This document shows, piece after piece, positions 10,099 through 23,231 of a stretch of DNA of 64,000 bases (position 1 is the first letter of the stretch; each line of letters begins with the position of its first letter). The position numbers and the translations under genes are program-made. The stretch covers positions 150,926,352-150,990,351 of the forward strand of contig OZ038381.1 of assembly GCA_964036045.1 (NCBI GenBank), written 5' to 3'. This stretch comes from Eutreptiella sp. 'Long Island Sound 2002'. Taxonomy: Eukaryota; Euglenozoa; Euglenophyceae; Eutreptiales; Eutreptiaceae. The notes under the pieces were generated by a model, which saw nothing but the letters and a program-made list of their open reading frames with translations, did not search any database and had not been told where the DNA came from.

Positions 10099-10187
10099 TG
10101 AGGTACAGGTATCTGGGTCGTAGACGCTATGGTCAAGACCACAGACAACTTCTTCACCTGAGTGGTGAAGTTAGTGGCAGAAAGGTC

Positions 10188-13100
10188 GTAACAAAGACTG
10201 CACGAAGAGGGGTGAAATATTTCACGGAGGCACCAAATAAGTCACGGAGGGGCATAAATAATTCACAGAGGCATCAAATAATTCACGGAGGGGCATAAAT
10301 AATTCACGGAGGGGTGAAATAATTCACGGAGGGGTGAAATAATTCACGGAGGGGCCAAACAATGCACGGAGGGGCATAAACAATTCACGGAGGGGCTAAA
10401 TAATTCACCGAGGGGCATAAACAATTCACGGAGGCATCAAATAATTCACGGAGGGGCAGAAAAATTCACGGGGGGGCATAAATAATTCACGGAGGGGCCA
10501 AATAATTCACGGAGGGGCATAAATAATTCACGGAGGGGTGAAATAATTCACGGAGGGGCATAAATAATTCACGGAGGGGCATAAATAATTCACGGACGGG
10601 CCAAATAATTCACGGAGGGGCATAAATAATTCACGGAGGGGCATAAACAATTCGGGGAGGCATCAAATAATTCACGGAGGGGCATAAACAATTCACGGAG
10701 GGGCCAAATAATTCACGGAGGGGCATAAATAATTCACGGAGGCATCAAATAATTCACGGAGGGGCATAAATAATTCACGGAGGCATCAAATAATTCACGG
10801 AGGGGCATAAATAATTCACGGAGGCATCAAATAATTCACGGAGGGGCATAAATAATTCACAGAAGCATCAAATAATTCACAGAGGGGCATAAATAATTCA
10901 CGGAGGCATCAAATAATTCACGTAGGGGCATAAACAATTCACGGAGGCATCAAATAATTCACAAACGGGCATAAATAATTCACGGAGGTATCAAATAATT
11001 CACGGAGGGGCATAAATAATTCACGGAGGCATCAAACAATTCACGGAGGGGCATAAATAATTCACGGAGGCATCAAACAATTCACGGAGGGGCATAAATA
11101 ATTCACGGAGGGGTGAAATAATTCACGGAGGGGCATAAATAATTCACGGAGGGGTGAAATAATTCACAGAGGGGCATAAATAATTCACGGAGGCATCAAA
11201 TAATTCACGGAGGGGCATAAAAATTCACGGAGGCATCAAATAATTCCCGGAGGGCTGAAATAATTCACGGAGGGGCATAAATAATTCACGGAGGCACCAA
11301 ATAAGTCACGGAGGGGCATAAATAATTCACGGAGGCATCAAATAATTCACGGAGGGGCATAAATAATTCACGGAGGCATCAAATAATTCACGGAGGGGCA
11401 GAAATAATTTACAGAGGCATCAAATAATTCACGGAGGGGCATAAATAATTCACGGAGGCATCAAATAATTCACGGAGGGGCATAAATAATTCATGGAGGC
11501 ATCAAAGAATTCACGGAGGGGCATAAATAATTCACGGAGGCATCAAATAATTCACGTAGGGGCATAAACAATTCGGGGAGGCATCAAATAATTCACGGAG
11601 GGGCATAAATAATTCACGGAGGGGCATAAATAATTCACGGAGGCATCAAACAATTCACGGAGGGGCATAAATAATTCACGGAGGGGTGAAATAATTCACA
11701 GAGGGGCATAAATAATTCACGGAGGCATCAAATAATTCACGGAGGGGCATAAAAATTCACGGAGGCATCAAATAATTCCCGGAGGGCTGAAATAATTCAC
11801 GGAGGGGCATAAATAATTCACGGAGGCACCAAATAAGTCACGGAGGGGCATAAATAATTCACGGAGGCATCAAATAATTCACGGAGGGGCATAAATAATT
11901 CACGGAGGCATCAAATAATTCACGGAGGGGCAGAAATAATTTACAGAGGCATCAAATAATTCACGGAGGGGCATAAATAATTCACGGAGGCATCAAATAA
12001 TTCACGGAGGGGCATAAATAATTCATGGAGGCACCAAATAATTCACAAACGGGCATAAATAATTCACGGAGGCATCAAATAATTCACGGAGGGGCATAAA
12101 GAATTCACGGAGGCATCAAATAATTCACGGAGGGGCATAAATAATTCACGGAGGCATCAAATAATTCACGGAGGGGCATAAATAATTCACGGAGGGGTGA
12201 AATAATTCACGGAGGGGCATAAACAATTCACGGAGGGGCTAAATAATTCACCGAGGGGCATAAACAATTCACGGAGGCATCAAATAATTCACGGAGGGGC
12301 ATAAAAATTCACGGGGGGGCATAAATAATTCACGGAGGGGCCAAATAATTCACGGAGGGGCATAAATAATTCACGGAGGGGTGAAATAATTCACGGAGGG
12401 GCATAAATAATTCACGGAGGGGCATAAATAATTCGAGGACGGGCCAAATAATTCACGGAGGGGCATAAATAATTCACGGAGGGGCATAAACAATTCGGGG
12501 AGGCATCAAATAATTCACGGAGGGGCATGAATAATTCACGGAGGGGCCAAATAATTCACGGAGGGGCATAAATAATTCACGGAGGCATCAAATAATTCAC
12601 GGAGGGGCATAAATAATTCACGGAGGCATCAAATAATTCACGGAGGGGCATAAATAATTCACGGAGGCATCAAATAATTCACGGAGGGGCATAAATAATT
12701 CACAGAAGCATCAAATAATTCACGGAGGGGCATAAATAATTCACTGAGGCATCAAATAATTCACGTAGGGGCATAAATAATTCACGGAGGCATCAAACAA
12801 TTCACGGAGGGGCATAAATAATTCACGGAGGGGTGAAATAATTCACGGAGGGGCATAAATAATTCACGAAGGGGTGAAATAATTCACAGAGGGGCATAAA
12901 TAATTCACGGAGGCATCAAATAATTCACGGAGGGGCATAAAAATTGACGGAGGCATCAAATAATTCACAAAGGGGCATAAATAATTCACGGAGGCATCAA
13001 ATAATTCACGGAGGGGCATAAACAATTCACGGAGGCATCAAACAATTCACGGAGGGGCATAAATAATTCACGGAGGCATCAAACAATTCACGGAGGGGCA

Positions 13101-16100
13101 TAAATAATTCACGGAGGGGTGAAATAATTCACGGAGGGGCATAAATAATTCACGAAGGGGTGAAATAATTCACAGAGGGGCATAAATAATTCACGGAGGC
13201 ATCAAATAATTCACGGAGGGGCATAAAAATTCACGGAGGCATCAAATAATTCCCGGAGGGCTGAAATAATTCACGGAGGGGCATAAATAATTCACGGAGG
13301 CACCAAATAAGTCACGGAGGGGCATAAATAATTCACGGAGGCATCAAATAATTCACGGAGGGGCATAAATAATTCACGGAGGGGTGAAATAATTCACGGA
13401 GGGGCATAAATAATTCACGGAGGGGCCAAACAATGCACGTAGGGGCATAAACAATTCGGGGAGGCATCAAAGAATTCACGGAGGGACATAAATAATTCAC
13501 GGAGGGGCATAAATAATTCACGGAGGCATCAAACAATTCACGGAGGGGCATAAATAATTCACGGAGGGGTGAAATAATTCACGGAGGGGCATAAATAATT
13601 CACGGAGGCATCAAATAATTCACGGAGGGGCATAAAGAATTCACGGAGGCATCAAATAATTCACGGAGGGGCATAAATAATTCACGGAGGCATCAAATAA
13701 TTCACGGAGGGGCATAAATAATTCACGGAGGGGTGAAATAATTCACGGAGGGGCATAAATAATTCACGGAGGCATCAAATAATTCACGGAGGGGCATAAA
13801 GAATTCACGGAGGCATCAAATAATTCACGGAGGGGCATAAATAATTCACGGAGGCATCAAATAATTCACGGGGGGGCATAAATAATTCACGGAGGGGTGA
13901 AATAATTCACGGAGGGGCATAAATAATTCACGGAGGCATCAAATAATTCACGGAGGGGCATAAATAATTCACGGAGGGGTGAAATAATTCACAGAGGGGC
14001 ATAAATAATTCACGGAGGCATCAAATAATTCACGGTGGGGCATAAATAATTCACGGAGGCATCAAATAATTCCCGGAGGGGTGAAATAATTCACGAAGGG
14101 GCATAAATAATTCACGGAGGCATCAAATAATTCACGGAGGGGCATAAATAATTGACGGAGGCATCAAATAATTCACGGAGGGGCATAAGTAATTCACGGA
14201 GGCATCAAATAATTCACGGAGGGGTGAAATAATTCACGGAGGGGCATAAATAATTCACGGAGGCATCAAATAATTCACGGAGGGGTGAAATAATTCACGG
14301 AGGGGCATAAATAATTCACGGAGGGGTGAAATAATTCACCGAGGGGCATAAATAATTCACGGAGGGGTGAAATAATTCACGGAGGGGCATAAATAATTCA
14401 CGGAGGCATCAAATAATCCACGGAGGGGCATAAATAATTCACGGAGGCATCAAATAATTCACGGAGGGGTGAAATAATTCACGGAGGGGCATAAATAATT
14501 CACAGAGGCATCAAATAATTCACGGAGGGGCATAAATAATTCACGAAGGCATCAAAAAATTCACGGAGGGGCATAAATAATTCGCGGAGGCATCAAATAA
14601 TTCAGGGAGGGGCATAAATAATTCACGGAGAGGTGAAATAAATCACGGAGGGGCATAAATAATTCACGGAGGGGTGAAATAATTCACGGAGGGGCATAAA
14701 TCATTCACGGAGGATTCAAATAATTGACGGAGGGGCATAAATAATTCACGGAGGGGCCAAATAATTCACGGAGGGGCATAAATAATTCACGGAGGGGCCA
14801 AATAATTCACGGAGAGGTGAAATAATTCACGGAGGGGCAGAAATCATTTACGGAGGCATCAAATAATTCACGGAGGGGCATAAATAATTCACGGAGGGGT
14901 GAAATAATTCACGGAGGGGCATAAATAATTAACGGAGGGGCCAAATAAATCACGGAGGGGCATAAATAATTCACGGAGGGGCCAAATAATTCACGGAGGG
15001 GCATAAATAATTCACGGAGGGGTGAAATAATTCACGGAGGGGCATAAATAATTCACGGAGGCATCAAATAATTCACGCAGGGGCATAAATAATTCACGGA
15101 GGGGTGAAATAATTCACGGAGGGGCATAAATAATTCACGGAGGCATCAAATAATCCACCGAGGGGCAGAAATAATTCACGGAGGCATCAAATAATTCAGG
15201 GAGGGGTGAAAAAATTCACGTAGGGGCATAAATAATTGACGGAGGGGCATAAATAATTCACGGAGGCATCAAATAATTCACGGAGGGGTGAAATAATTCA
15301 CGTAGGGGCATAAATAATTCACGGAGGGGCATAAATAATTAACGGAGGGGCCAAATAAATCACGGAGGGGCATAAATAATTCACGGAGGGGCCAAATATT
15401 TCACGGAGGGGCATAAATAATTCACGGAGGGGTGAAATAATTCACGGAGGGGCATAAATAATTCACGGAGGCATCAAATAATTCACGGAGGGGCATAAAT
15501 AATTCACGGAGGCATCAAATAATTCACGGAGGGGCATAAATAATTCACGGAGGCATCAAAGAATTCACGAAGGGGCATAAATAATTCACGGAGGGGCCAA
15601 ATAATTCACGGAGAGGTGAAATAATTCACGGAGGCATCAAATAATTCAGGGAGGGGCATAAATAATTCACGGAGGGGTGAAATAAATCACGGAGGGGCAT
15701 AAAGATTTCACGGAGGGGCCAAATAATTCACGGAGGGGCATAAATCATTCACGGAGGCATCAAATAATTCACCGAGGGGCATAAATAATTCACGGAGGGG
15801 CCAAATAATTCACGGAGGGTCATAAATAATTCACGGAGGGGCCAAATAATTCACGGAGGGGCATAAATAATTCACGGAGGCATCAAATAATTCACGGAGG
15901 GGCATAAATAATTCACGGAGGGGCCAAATAATTCACGGAGGGGCATAAATAATTCACGGAGGGGTGAAATAATTCACGGAGGGGAAGAAATAATTCATGG
16001 AGGGGTGAAATAATTCACGGAGGAGCAAAAATAATTCACGGAGGCATCAAATAATTCACGGAGGGGCATAAATAATTCACGGAGGGGTGAAATAATTCAC

Positions 16101-17660
16101 GGAGGGGCATAAATAATTCACGGAGGCATCAAATAATTCACCGAGGGGCATAAATAATTCATGGAGGCATCAAAGAATTCACGGAGGGGCATAAATAATT
16201 CACGGAGGGGCCAAACAATTCACGGAGGGGCATAAATAATTCACGGAGGCATCAAATAATTCACGGAGGGGCATAAATAATTCACGGAGGCATCAAATAA
16301 TTCACGGAGGGGCATAAATAATTCACGGAGGCATCAAATAATTCACGGAGGGGCATAAACAATTCGCGGAGGCATCAAATAATTCAGGGAGGGGCATAAA
16401 TAATTCACGGAGGGGTGAAATAAATCACGGAGGGGCATAAATAATTCACGGAGGGGTTAAATAATTCAAGGAGGGGCATAAATCATTCACGGAGGCATCA
16501 AATAATTAACGGAGGGGCATAAATAATTCACGGAGGCATCAAATAATTCACGGAGGGGCATAAATAATTCACGGAGGGGCCAAATAATTCACGGAGGGGC
16601 ATAAATAATTCACGGAGGGGTGAAATAATTCACGGAGGGGCAGAAATAATTCACGGAGGCATCAAATAATTCACGGAGGGGCATAAATGATTCACGGGGG
16701 GGTGAAATATTTCACGGAGGGGCATAAATAATTCACGGAGGCATCAAATAATTCACGGAGGGGCATAAATAATTAACGGAGGGGCCAAATAATTCATGGA
16801 CGGGCATAAATAATTCACAGAGGCATCAAATAATTCACGGAGGGGCATAAATAATTCACGGAGGGGTGAAATAATTCACGGAGGGGCATAAATACTTCAC
16901 GGAGGGGTGAAATAATTCACGGAGGGGCATAAATAATTCACGGAGGGGTGAAATAATTCACGGAGGAGCATAAATAATTCCCGGAGGCATCAAATAATTC
17001 ACGGAGGGGCATAAATAATTCACGGAGGGGTGAAATAATTCACGGAGGGGCATAAATAATTCACGGAGGGGCATAAATAATTAACGGAGGGGCCAAATAA
17101 TTCATGGACGGGCATAAATAATTCACAGAGGCATCAAATAATTCACGTAGGGGCATATATAATTCACGGAGGGGTGAAATAATTCACGGAGGGGCATAAA
17201 TAATTCACGGAGGGGTGAAATAATTCACGGAGGGGCATAAATAATTCACGGAGGGGTGAAATAATTCACGGAGGAGCATAAATAATTCACGGAGGCATCA
17301 AATAATTCACGGAGGGGCATAAATAATTCACGGAGGGGTGAAATAATTCACGGAGGGGCATAAATAATTCACGGAGGCATCAAATAATTCACGGAGGGGC
17401 ATAAATAATTCACGGAGGCATCAAATAATTCACGGAGGGGCATAAATAATTCACGGAGGGGCATAAATAATTCACGGAGGGGTGAAATAATTCGGGGAGG
17501 GGCATAAATAATTCACGGAGGGGCCAAATAATTCACGTAGGGGCATAAATAATTCACGGAGGGGCCAAATAATTCACGGAGGGGCATAAATGATGCAAGG
17601 AGGGGCCAAATAATTCACGGAGGGGCATAAATAATTCACGGAGAGGTGAAATAATTCGCC
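10188..17660. repeat. 7.5-kb satellite of alternating 20/21-bp units
   Basis: About 360 tandem units share the head AATTCACGGA. The tail alternates. Very often every second unit ends GGGGCATAAAT (21-bp unit), and the unit between ends in one of three forms: GGCATCAAAT, GGGGTGAAAT or GGGGCCAAAT (20-bp units). The basic period is therefore about 41 bp with a variable half. Rare variants mark longer-range duplication: the combination of ATTCCCGG and a shortened GGCATAAAAATT recurs at about 11,243, 11,775 and 13,249. No gene is visible inside; reading frames in it are repeat artefacts. It lies between the OTU-like ORF and the helicase of the giant element. Confidence 0.95.
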
Positions 17661-18081
17661 AATATTGATGGAGTGATCAAATAACGTGCATGGAGGTGCA
17701 AATTATTCCATGGCGACACCTTGCTGTTCCCTGCACTGCCAAAATGTCCCACACAGTTTGTCATACGTTCTAGGGGTGCAAGTCATTGCGCCAAGGCAAG
17801 GACATCACACCAACTTGGGTCACCTCATGGGGATCCTGGGCACGTCAGGAATCGGGGGACGGGGGGGGTTTCTGTAGAGCCCCTGACTTGGTTCATGACA
17901 CCCTGAAGCACGGAACCAAACACTGCATATAGACGAGAGGCGGACAATAGAGACCCTCAGATTGTGGCCGGCAACCCATGACGTTCCATGTAGCATCCAT
18001 TCTCAACGTCCGATGTCCCACGCACACCTCCACATGCGCCACACTGGAAGCTGTCCAATGTTCCACAGAGGCAGGGTCATG
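17661..18081. other. No gene seen between satellite and helicase
   Basis: Mixed-composition sequence with no recognisable coding, RNA or repeat feature. It probably contains the 3' untranslated region of the leftward helicase gene, because that frame ends in TGA at 18082-18084. Confidence 0.4.
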
Positions 18082-21000
18082 TCATGATTTCAGCGGTCCA
18101 AACCGAAGACCAATTGATCCTGTAGGCTTCTCTGCCGGTGCGACCATGCCAAGGACATACCGCTTCACACGATCCGGCAATGGCTTCCAACCACAGTGCT
18201 GGGCATGTCCACGGTGAACAGCATGTGGGGCACACACATCGCGCCCCCCCTCACAATCTCTCACCCCATGGAGCAAAGACGCCACATACACCCCCAAGGG
18301 TGTGCAGAAGTCATCGCCCAGGAAGCCTACCGTGTCCACGTGCTGGTAGGCATCCTGCCACACAGGCAGAGAAACAGTGCGGTAGCCAGATGACCGGGGG
18401 GGGTTGGGATAGGTTTGGGCGTCGTGGAAGGGCTTGGTCAGCAGAAACTGCACCGGCCTTTGCTCGTGGTCCGCCAAATCCTGTGTGTGGCACACTCTCT
18501 CCAACCCGTCAATGTGATGCCATCCTGCCCAGTCAGTGTCCTCATCCTTGATGAGGATGTAGGGCAATGCCCACTCCGTGAAATCGGGGAGGGTAACCCC
18601 GAGGTGCTTTGGTTCCACTTCCCCCGTTTCCAGGCGCAGCCGCATCTCCAATGTCCCAACCCTCTTGTTGGCCATGATCCGCTCCCAGTCCAACAATTGG
18701 TCACTCTAGGGGGGGGAGAATCCCCAAGGGTCAAGGGCTTTTGCATGCTTCCTCCACAGTTTCCAAAGCCACTGCCCCACCACCCCCAACCCCCCCCCCT
18801 TGAACTTGTAAATGACGCCCACCTCTTTTTGGGCAAAGGTGGGCTGTTGGTACATAACCCCTGGGAGCCGCACCTTCTGTACGTCGTCTGGGGAAGGGTA
18901 ATTCTGCAGTTCGGCAGCCATCACCCTCAGCCCACTCAACCAAACCGCAGTGACGGGGGAGTCCTCCCAACCGAGAAAGGCCCCGAAAAGATGCAGCTCG
19001 GATTGGGCCCTGCTGGTTAGTGTGTTTGCCCGCACCATGTCCCTCATGATCCCCGGCTCCGAGGAGACCAGGGAGGCAAGGACACCGGAGCCTGCAGACC
19101 CTGGTACCGGTCCAGGGTGGCGATCATCCTCACACACTCATATGCCTGGTCCCCATGCAGCCGGCGCCCTGCCTCCCACACACAGTGCTGCAACCATAGC
19201 ATCTGCGCATAGTGTGTGGTGACGATTGCAACTGACTTGGGGGGGTACACATTTGCACTCTGTGCATGCTCCAAAAAGTGCAGCACCAGCCAGGCCTCCT
19301 CCCTGCTGGTGTTCCCCTGATTGCACATGGCCTCGTCCATGACAAGGCACTCCCATGCTCTGCCAACCTCCCTTCTCAGTAACCCCACCCGGGCGTCCGA
19401 CATCCCGTACCGTGTCAGCTCCGATCTCCACTGAGGATCGTCTGTGCTGACTATGCGGATGCGTTGCCCTCCCAACACCGGGGGGGGGGGGTAATGCTGG
19501 GGCCGAGGCGGGATACCAGCCCAAGGATCCCCCCGTGAACAGCCCACGCACCACCATTGCCAAAGGCACGTCCATGCGGAACTGCTGGGTTAGGACACAC
19601 GCAGTACACCTTGTACGGTACAGGCCAAACTGCTACACACTACTTGTGGCGAAGCGCTGCGAGTCACCATACTGCATCCCTGGTCCCTGGTCAAGGTGCA
19701 CATTGAGGTTAGCAAAATGCCCGGACTGCGCCCATGCAATATGTTGAGCCGTCACCTTGCCCCCTTTCCCCTTTTTATCCCCTTCCGCTTTCGCTGCAGC
19801 TGCAAGAAGAGTGATGGCACTGTATGGGCGCAGTTGACCGGCATCCCCACAAAACATGCACTGTGCCCCAAAAGCTGCCAAGTCCAGACCCACTGGGATG
19901 CTATGCCTCGAGGACTCATCCACGAAGCGGAATGCGAACCGAGTTTGTGGGTCACCCGTTAGCAACAACTTCCGCCGTGTGGCGACCACACCAGCTGTTG
20001 CAAAGAGAACCTGGCAGCTGTTGAGGGCACACTGCAATATGCCATTGCAGTCCGGATGATTGGCCAACGTCTCTTGGACTGTTGTTGGATTGTACGGCTC
20101 CAAACCTGGGGGGGTCCGGCCCCTTGCAGCTCTGAGCCGCATCCAGGGCACGGGGTGGTCCTTCAGGACCGCCTCTGAGAAGACAAGATCCTGTTCTGCC
20201 GATTGGAACACCCGCAGCATCAGGTTGTCGACCTGTGCGTTTGTTGAGGCGGTGACCAAGATGCATGCCCGAGGGGGGTTGTCGGTTGGTGCCCCCCCCC
20301 CCCCCTTTCCTGCCAGTGTGTATCGAATCTGGCGCCTTGGGATTCGGGATGCATGGGTCGAAGTACCCCTGCTGCCACATGACTGCCTTGATGCAGGCCA
20401 CCAGGGTCTCCGACTTCCCCGTGGTGCCCCCCCTTGTCATGGAGGAGACAACAGCACCCTCATCCAGACATTGCCGGACAGCCAAGGCTTGGGAGGGGTT
20501 CAGGTTATGATGCTCCACAAGGTGACGCAGGATCTGCTGGTCCTCGGGAGGGAGGCTGTTAGACAGCAGTGGTTCTTGCCGGGTGGCATTGAGCAACGCG
20601 TTCCAGGCCTCCGCCGTCCGTATCTCCTCACGCAACGACCGGATCGCTGCCTCGTCAGGCAAGACACAGCACCACCACCTGTGGATGTGCAAAATGGGCG
20701 GTTTGCTCGCACAAACAATGGTCACCATGTCACCAGAGGTGCCATCACCTTGCACCTTGCCAATCTAGTCCGGGTTTGGTGCCACGTCAAGGGTGTCGAC
20801 ATCTGGCCGCTTCATGTCCCATCCATGGATGAGATCCCCATCCGTCAGCTCGTAGTTGCCCCAAACTTCGAGCTCAGGTGACCATTCTATTACCTTGACC
20901 ATGTTGCCATGCTTGTCCTCCTTCAGCCCCTCAACCCTCTCAAACCACAGCTCCCTCTGGGCACCTTGCTCCCATGCCCACCTCCGGGCAGCGGCAATCT

Positions 21001-21499
21001 CATGCACGGTGTGCACCAAGGATGCCTTGTGGACATACACATCGCGATCAGCCCAACGGGTGGTGAATCCATCCGTTGGGTTCGTGTCGATGTCATAGTC
21101 CACGTGGGCAAGGTTTTCCGCAAAGGTCCGGGCCTTGCCTTTGGCTTGCGGCGGGCCTTGGCCTGTGCCTTGTGGTCGGGCCTGACCTTTGCCTCGTGGG
21201 GGGCCATGGCCTTTGCCTTGCGGATGGGCTTGGCCTTTGCCTGTGCCTTGCTGGGGGCCTTTGCCTTGCGCAGGGCCATGCCCTTTGCCTTGCTGTGTGC
21301 CTTTGCCTTGTGCAGGGCCATGCCCTTTGCCTTCGTGAGGGCCATGGCCTTTGCCTTGCTGAGGGCCTTTGCCTTGGGCAAGGCCATACCCTTTGCCATG
21401 CTGTGGGCCTTTGCCTTGCTGTGGGCCTTTGCCTTTGCCGTGCTGAGGGCTTTTGCCTTGCCAATGGCCATGGGGCTGTGTTTGCCCTCCGTTTGGCAT
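18082..21499 (-). pseudogene. Upf1-like superfamily 1 helicase, broken by frameshifts and in-frame TAGs
   Basis: All the core SF1 motifs can be read in order on the minus strand. They are a Q motif LNPSQALAV, a Walker A-like RGGTTGKSE (about 20411-20434; first Gly replaced by Arg), motif Ia VTASTNAQVDNL (20224-20259), motif II VDESS (about 19915), motif III GDAGQLRP (about 19840), QQFRM (about 19580), motif IV VAIVTTHYAQM (about 19210), motif V TLDRYQG (about 19115) and motif VI NTLTSRAQSELHLFG (about 19000). The N-terminus (21499 to about 21140) is a Gly-Lys-rich repeat built from (Q/H)GKG units. Three frame changes are needed: at the G run 20291-20304, at the G run 19481-19491, and near 19083-19090, where one base seems missing. 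Three in-frame TAG codons also interrupt it (20765-20767, 19633-19635, 18706-18708). Upf1-like helicases unwind RNA or DNA 5'-to-3'. Its role in a transposon is unknown. Two frameshifts lie in homopolymers and may be sequencing errors. Confidence 0.75.
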
Positions 21500-21510
21500 A
21501 TTGTCTGGGT

Positions 21511-21766
21511 CGGGGCGCTGTGGCCGGGGACCGAGGGCGAACTCTTGCGGCTCGGCGGCCCGCAGTGGGTGGGTACGGAGAGGAACAACGACTCTGGTCG
21601 GGGCGCTGTGGCCGGGGACCGAGGGCGAACTCCTGCGGCTCAGCGGCCTGCAGTGGGTGGGTACGGAGGGGAACGACGACCCTCGTCGGGGCGCTGTGGC
21701 CGGGGACCGAGGGCGAACTCCTGCGGCTCAGCGGCCCGCAGTGGGTGAGAGATGGACGCGTGGGTG
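21511..21766. repeat. 88-bp GC-rich minisatellite, right block
   Basis: About three copies starting at 21511, 21599 and 21687, exactly 88 bp apart, with the cores CGGGGCGCTGTGGCCGGGGA and CTCCTGCGGCTC. It is clearly the same family, in the same orientation, as the block at 9684-10098. Here the units are more uniform, so this block is probably younger. It lies immediately upstream of the helicase start codon and could be in its promoter or 5' leader. Confidence 0.8.
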
Positions 21767-21771
21767 TTGGG

Positions 21772-23118
21772 GCAGGCCCAACTCAGATGTCTGGGCCAGA
21801 GACGCAACGGTCTAGACCCAAGACGCACTTCCTCGCCTCAAGGGGGAGGTTGGAAATAAAAGAGTGCCTGGATTGAGACGCACGGCGCTGGAGCAATGAA
21901 CCGTACTGCGGGATGGGGCACGGCCGCTTCGGGGCGGGCAGGCCCAACTCAGATGTCTGGGTCAGAGACGCGACGGTCTAGACCCAAGACGCACTTCCTC
22001 GCCTCAAGGGGGAGGTTGGAAATAAAAGAGTGCCCTATGTGTAAGAGACGCCCGGTGCACACTTGCCGAAGAGTTGGAAATTGGAACGTTTCGCCCAAGT
22101 CTGTGGACGTTGCGGGGGGGCCTGCGCAGGCAGCAATGACCCAAACTGCGGCCTCTCCGGCGGGGGGGCGGACTGAGACGCACGGCGCTGGGGCAATGAA
22201 CCGTACTGCGGGGTGGGGCACGGCCGCTTCGGGGCCGGAGCCAATGGGAGGTGTGAGGAGCGGCGGTGCCTGCTATACTGGGTCAGTGTCACCTGATCAC
22301 TTGCTGGAGGGGGCAGTGGCCGACGAGGCACAGGTTGTGGGGCCGGCTTGGGGATACGGGGGGGTTTTGGGGTAGCACACAGGATTTCAAGAACCACTGC
22401 TGCGTGCTCCTCGTCCGTGCAAAGGAAATGCGAACGGCTAATTTGCATGCCCTCCTGCCACACCCGCAAGGGGTTTTTCTTGGGCTGCTGAACCGCTAAC
22501 CGGTACATCGCACGGCGGTTCAGCACCCCGTCCACGAAATACTGAACCCCACCCCCGTGATTCTCCCGGATGAGCTGCAATGTTTTGTCACCGTAGGGCC
22601 CGTGAACAGTGGGTTTGGGGGGGTGTGGGGGGGTCCTTGGGTACGTACTTGGGGGGTTGTGGGGGGGATGGCGGTGGAACGGCAGTGCACATCAGGGCCT
22701 CCTCCACGGCTTCCAGGGCTACCAGGTATGGGGTTGAGGTAACGTGGGGTCTCGGTGGAGGATTTACTGGCGTTGGAGAGGTTGCTGGTGAAGGGGGAGA
22801 GGGGGGCGGTGTTGGCAATGGAGGCTGGGGCGAGGCCAGTTTGCCGAGACACTTCTCAGCGTCAGAGTCCCACGGTGGCGAGGGGGGTTGGTCTCCAAAC
22901 CGCAATAGCTCCGGCAGATCCCCCCAACCACATTCCGGAAACGAAGGGCTGGAGGGGACGGAAGAGGCCACGCTAAGGGGGCTAGACGACATGGCAAACT
23001 GCGGCGCGCAGCGGGTGGTGGGGCAGGCCCAACTCCAATGTCTGAGTCAGAGACGCAGTGGTCTAGACCCAAGACAGACTTCCTCGCCTCAAGGGGGAGG
23101 TAGGTAACAAAAGAGTGC
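21772..23118. repeat. Three dispersed copies of a ~97-bp repeat
   Basis: Copies lie at about 21772-21868, 21937-22035 and 23022-23118. Each contains GGCAGGCCCAACTC, CAGAGACGC, GGTCTAGACCCAAGAC, TTCCTCGCCTCAAGGGGGAG and AAAAGAGTGCC. GGTCTAGACC is a 10-bp palindrome inside it. A second shared segment (GAGACGCACGGCGCTGG through GGGGCACGGCCGCTTCGGGG) occurs at about 21874-21934 and 22170-22236. The copies surround the proline-rich ORF. Confidence 0.8.
22035..22992 (-). pseudogene. Proline-rich ORF in two frames, unknown function
   Basis: The first segment (22992-22588, ATG start MSSSPLSVAS) is Pro/Ser-rich and ends in TGA. The second (from about 22610 to 22035) is in another frame, has no ATG, and begins with a protein-like stretch, PYGDKTLQLIRENHGGG, followed by QYFVDGVLNRRAMYRLAV. 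It then becomes Pro/Arg-rich (PPRIPKPAPQPVPRRPLPPP). The two segments would join by one frame change near 22590. I recognise no domain. It sits just upstream of the helicase on the same strand inside the giant element, so it may be a broken third accessory gene. Confidence 0.35.
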
Positions 23119-23231
23119 CCTATGTGTAGAAGAGGCTCAGTGCACACGCGTCTCCTATGCAATACACGCATTTCCCTTTGTCTCAGTAAGAGGCACAACA
23201 TGCAACAATTACATATAAACCCCCCCCGTAC

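Noticed and set aside
13333-13551. 72-codon ORF MPLRELFDASVNYL...
   Set aside because: It lies entirely in the 20/21-bp satellite and is a repeat translation.
6345-21499. Helitron (OTU protease plus helicase)
   Set aside because: OTU plus helicase suggests a Helentron-type element. But the helicase is Upf1-like, not PIF1-like, no HUH Rep nuclease motif is seen, and the ends have TIRs and an 8-bp duplication with an hAT transposase.
20923-21876. Plus-strand and alternative-frame ORFs over the Gly-Lys repeat (Leu/Ala/Cys-rich 'membrane protein' and Ala-Lys-rich frames)
   Set aside because: They are shadows of the minus-strand helicase N-terminus, whose frame runs on into a domain with clear helicase motifs across one TAG.
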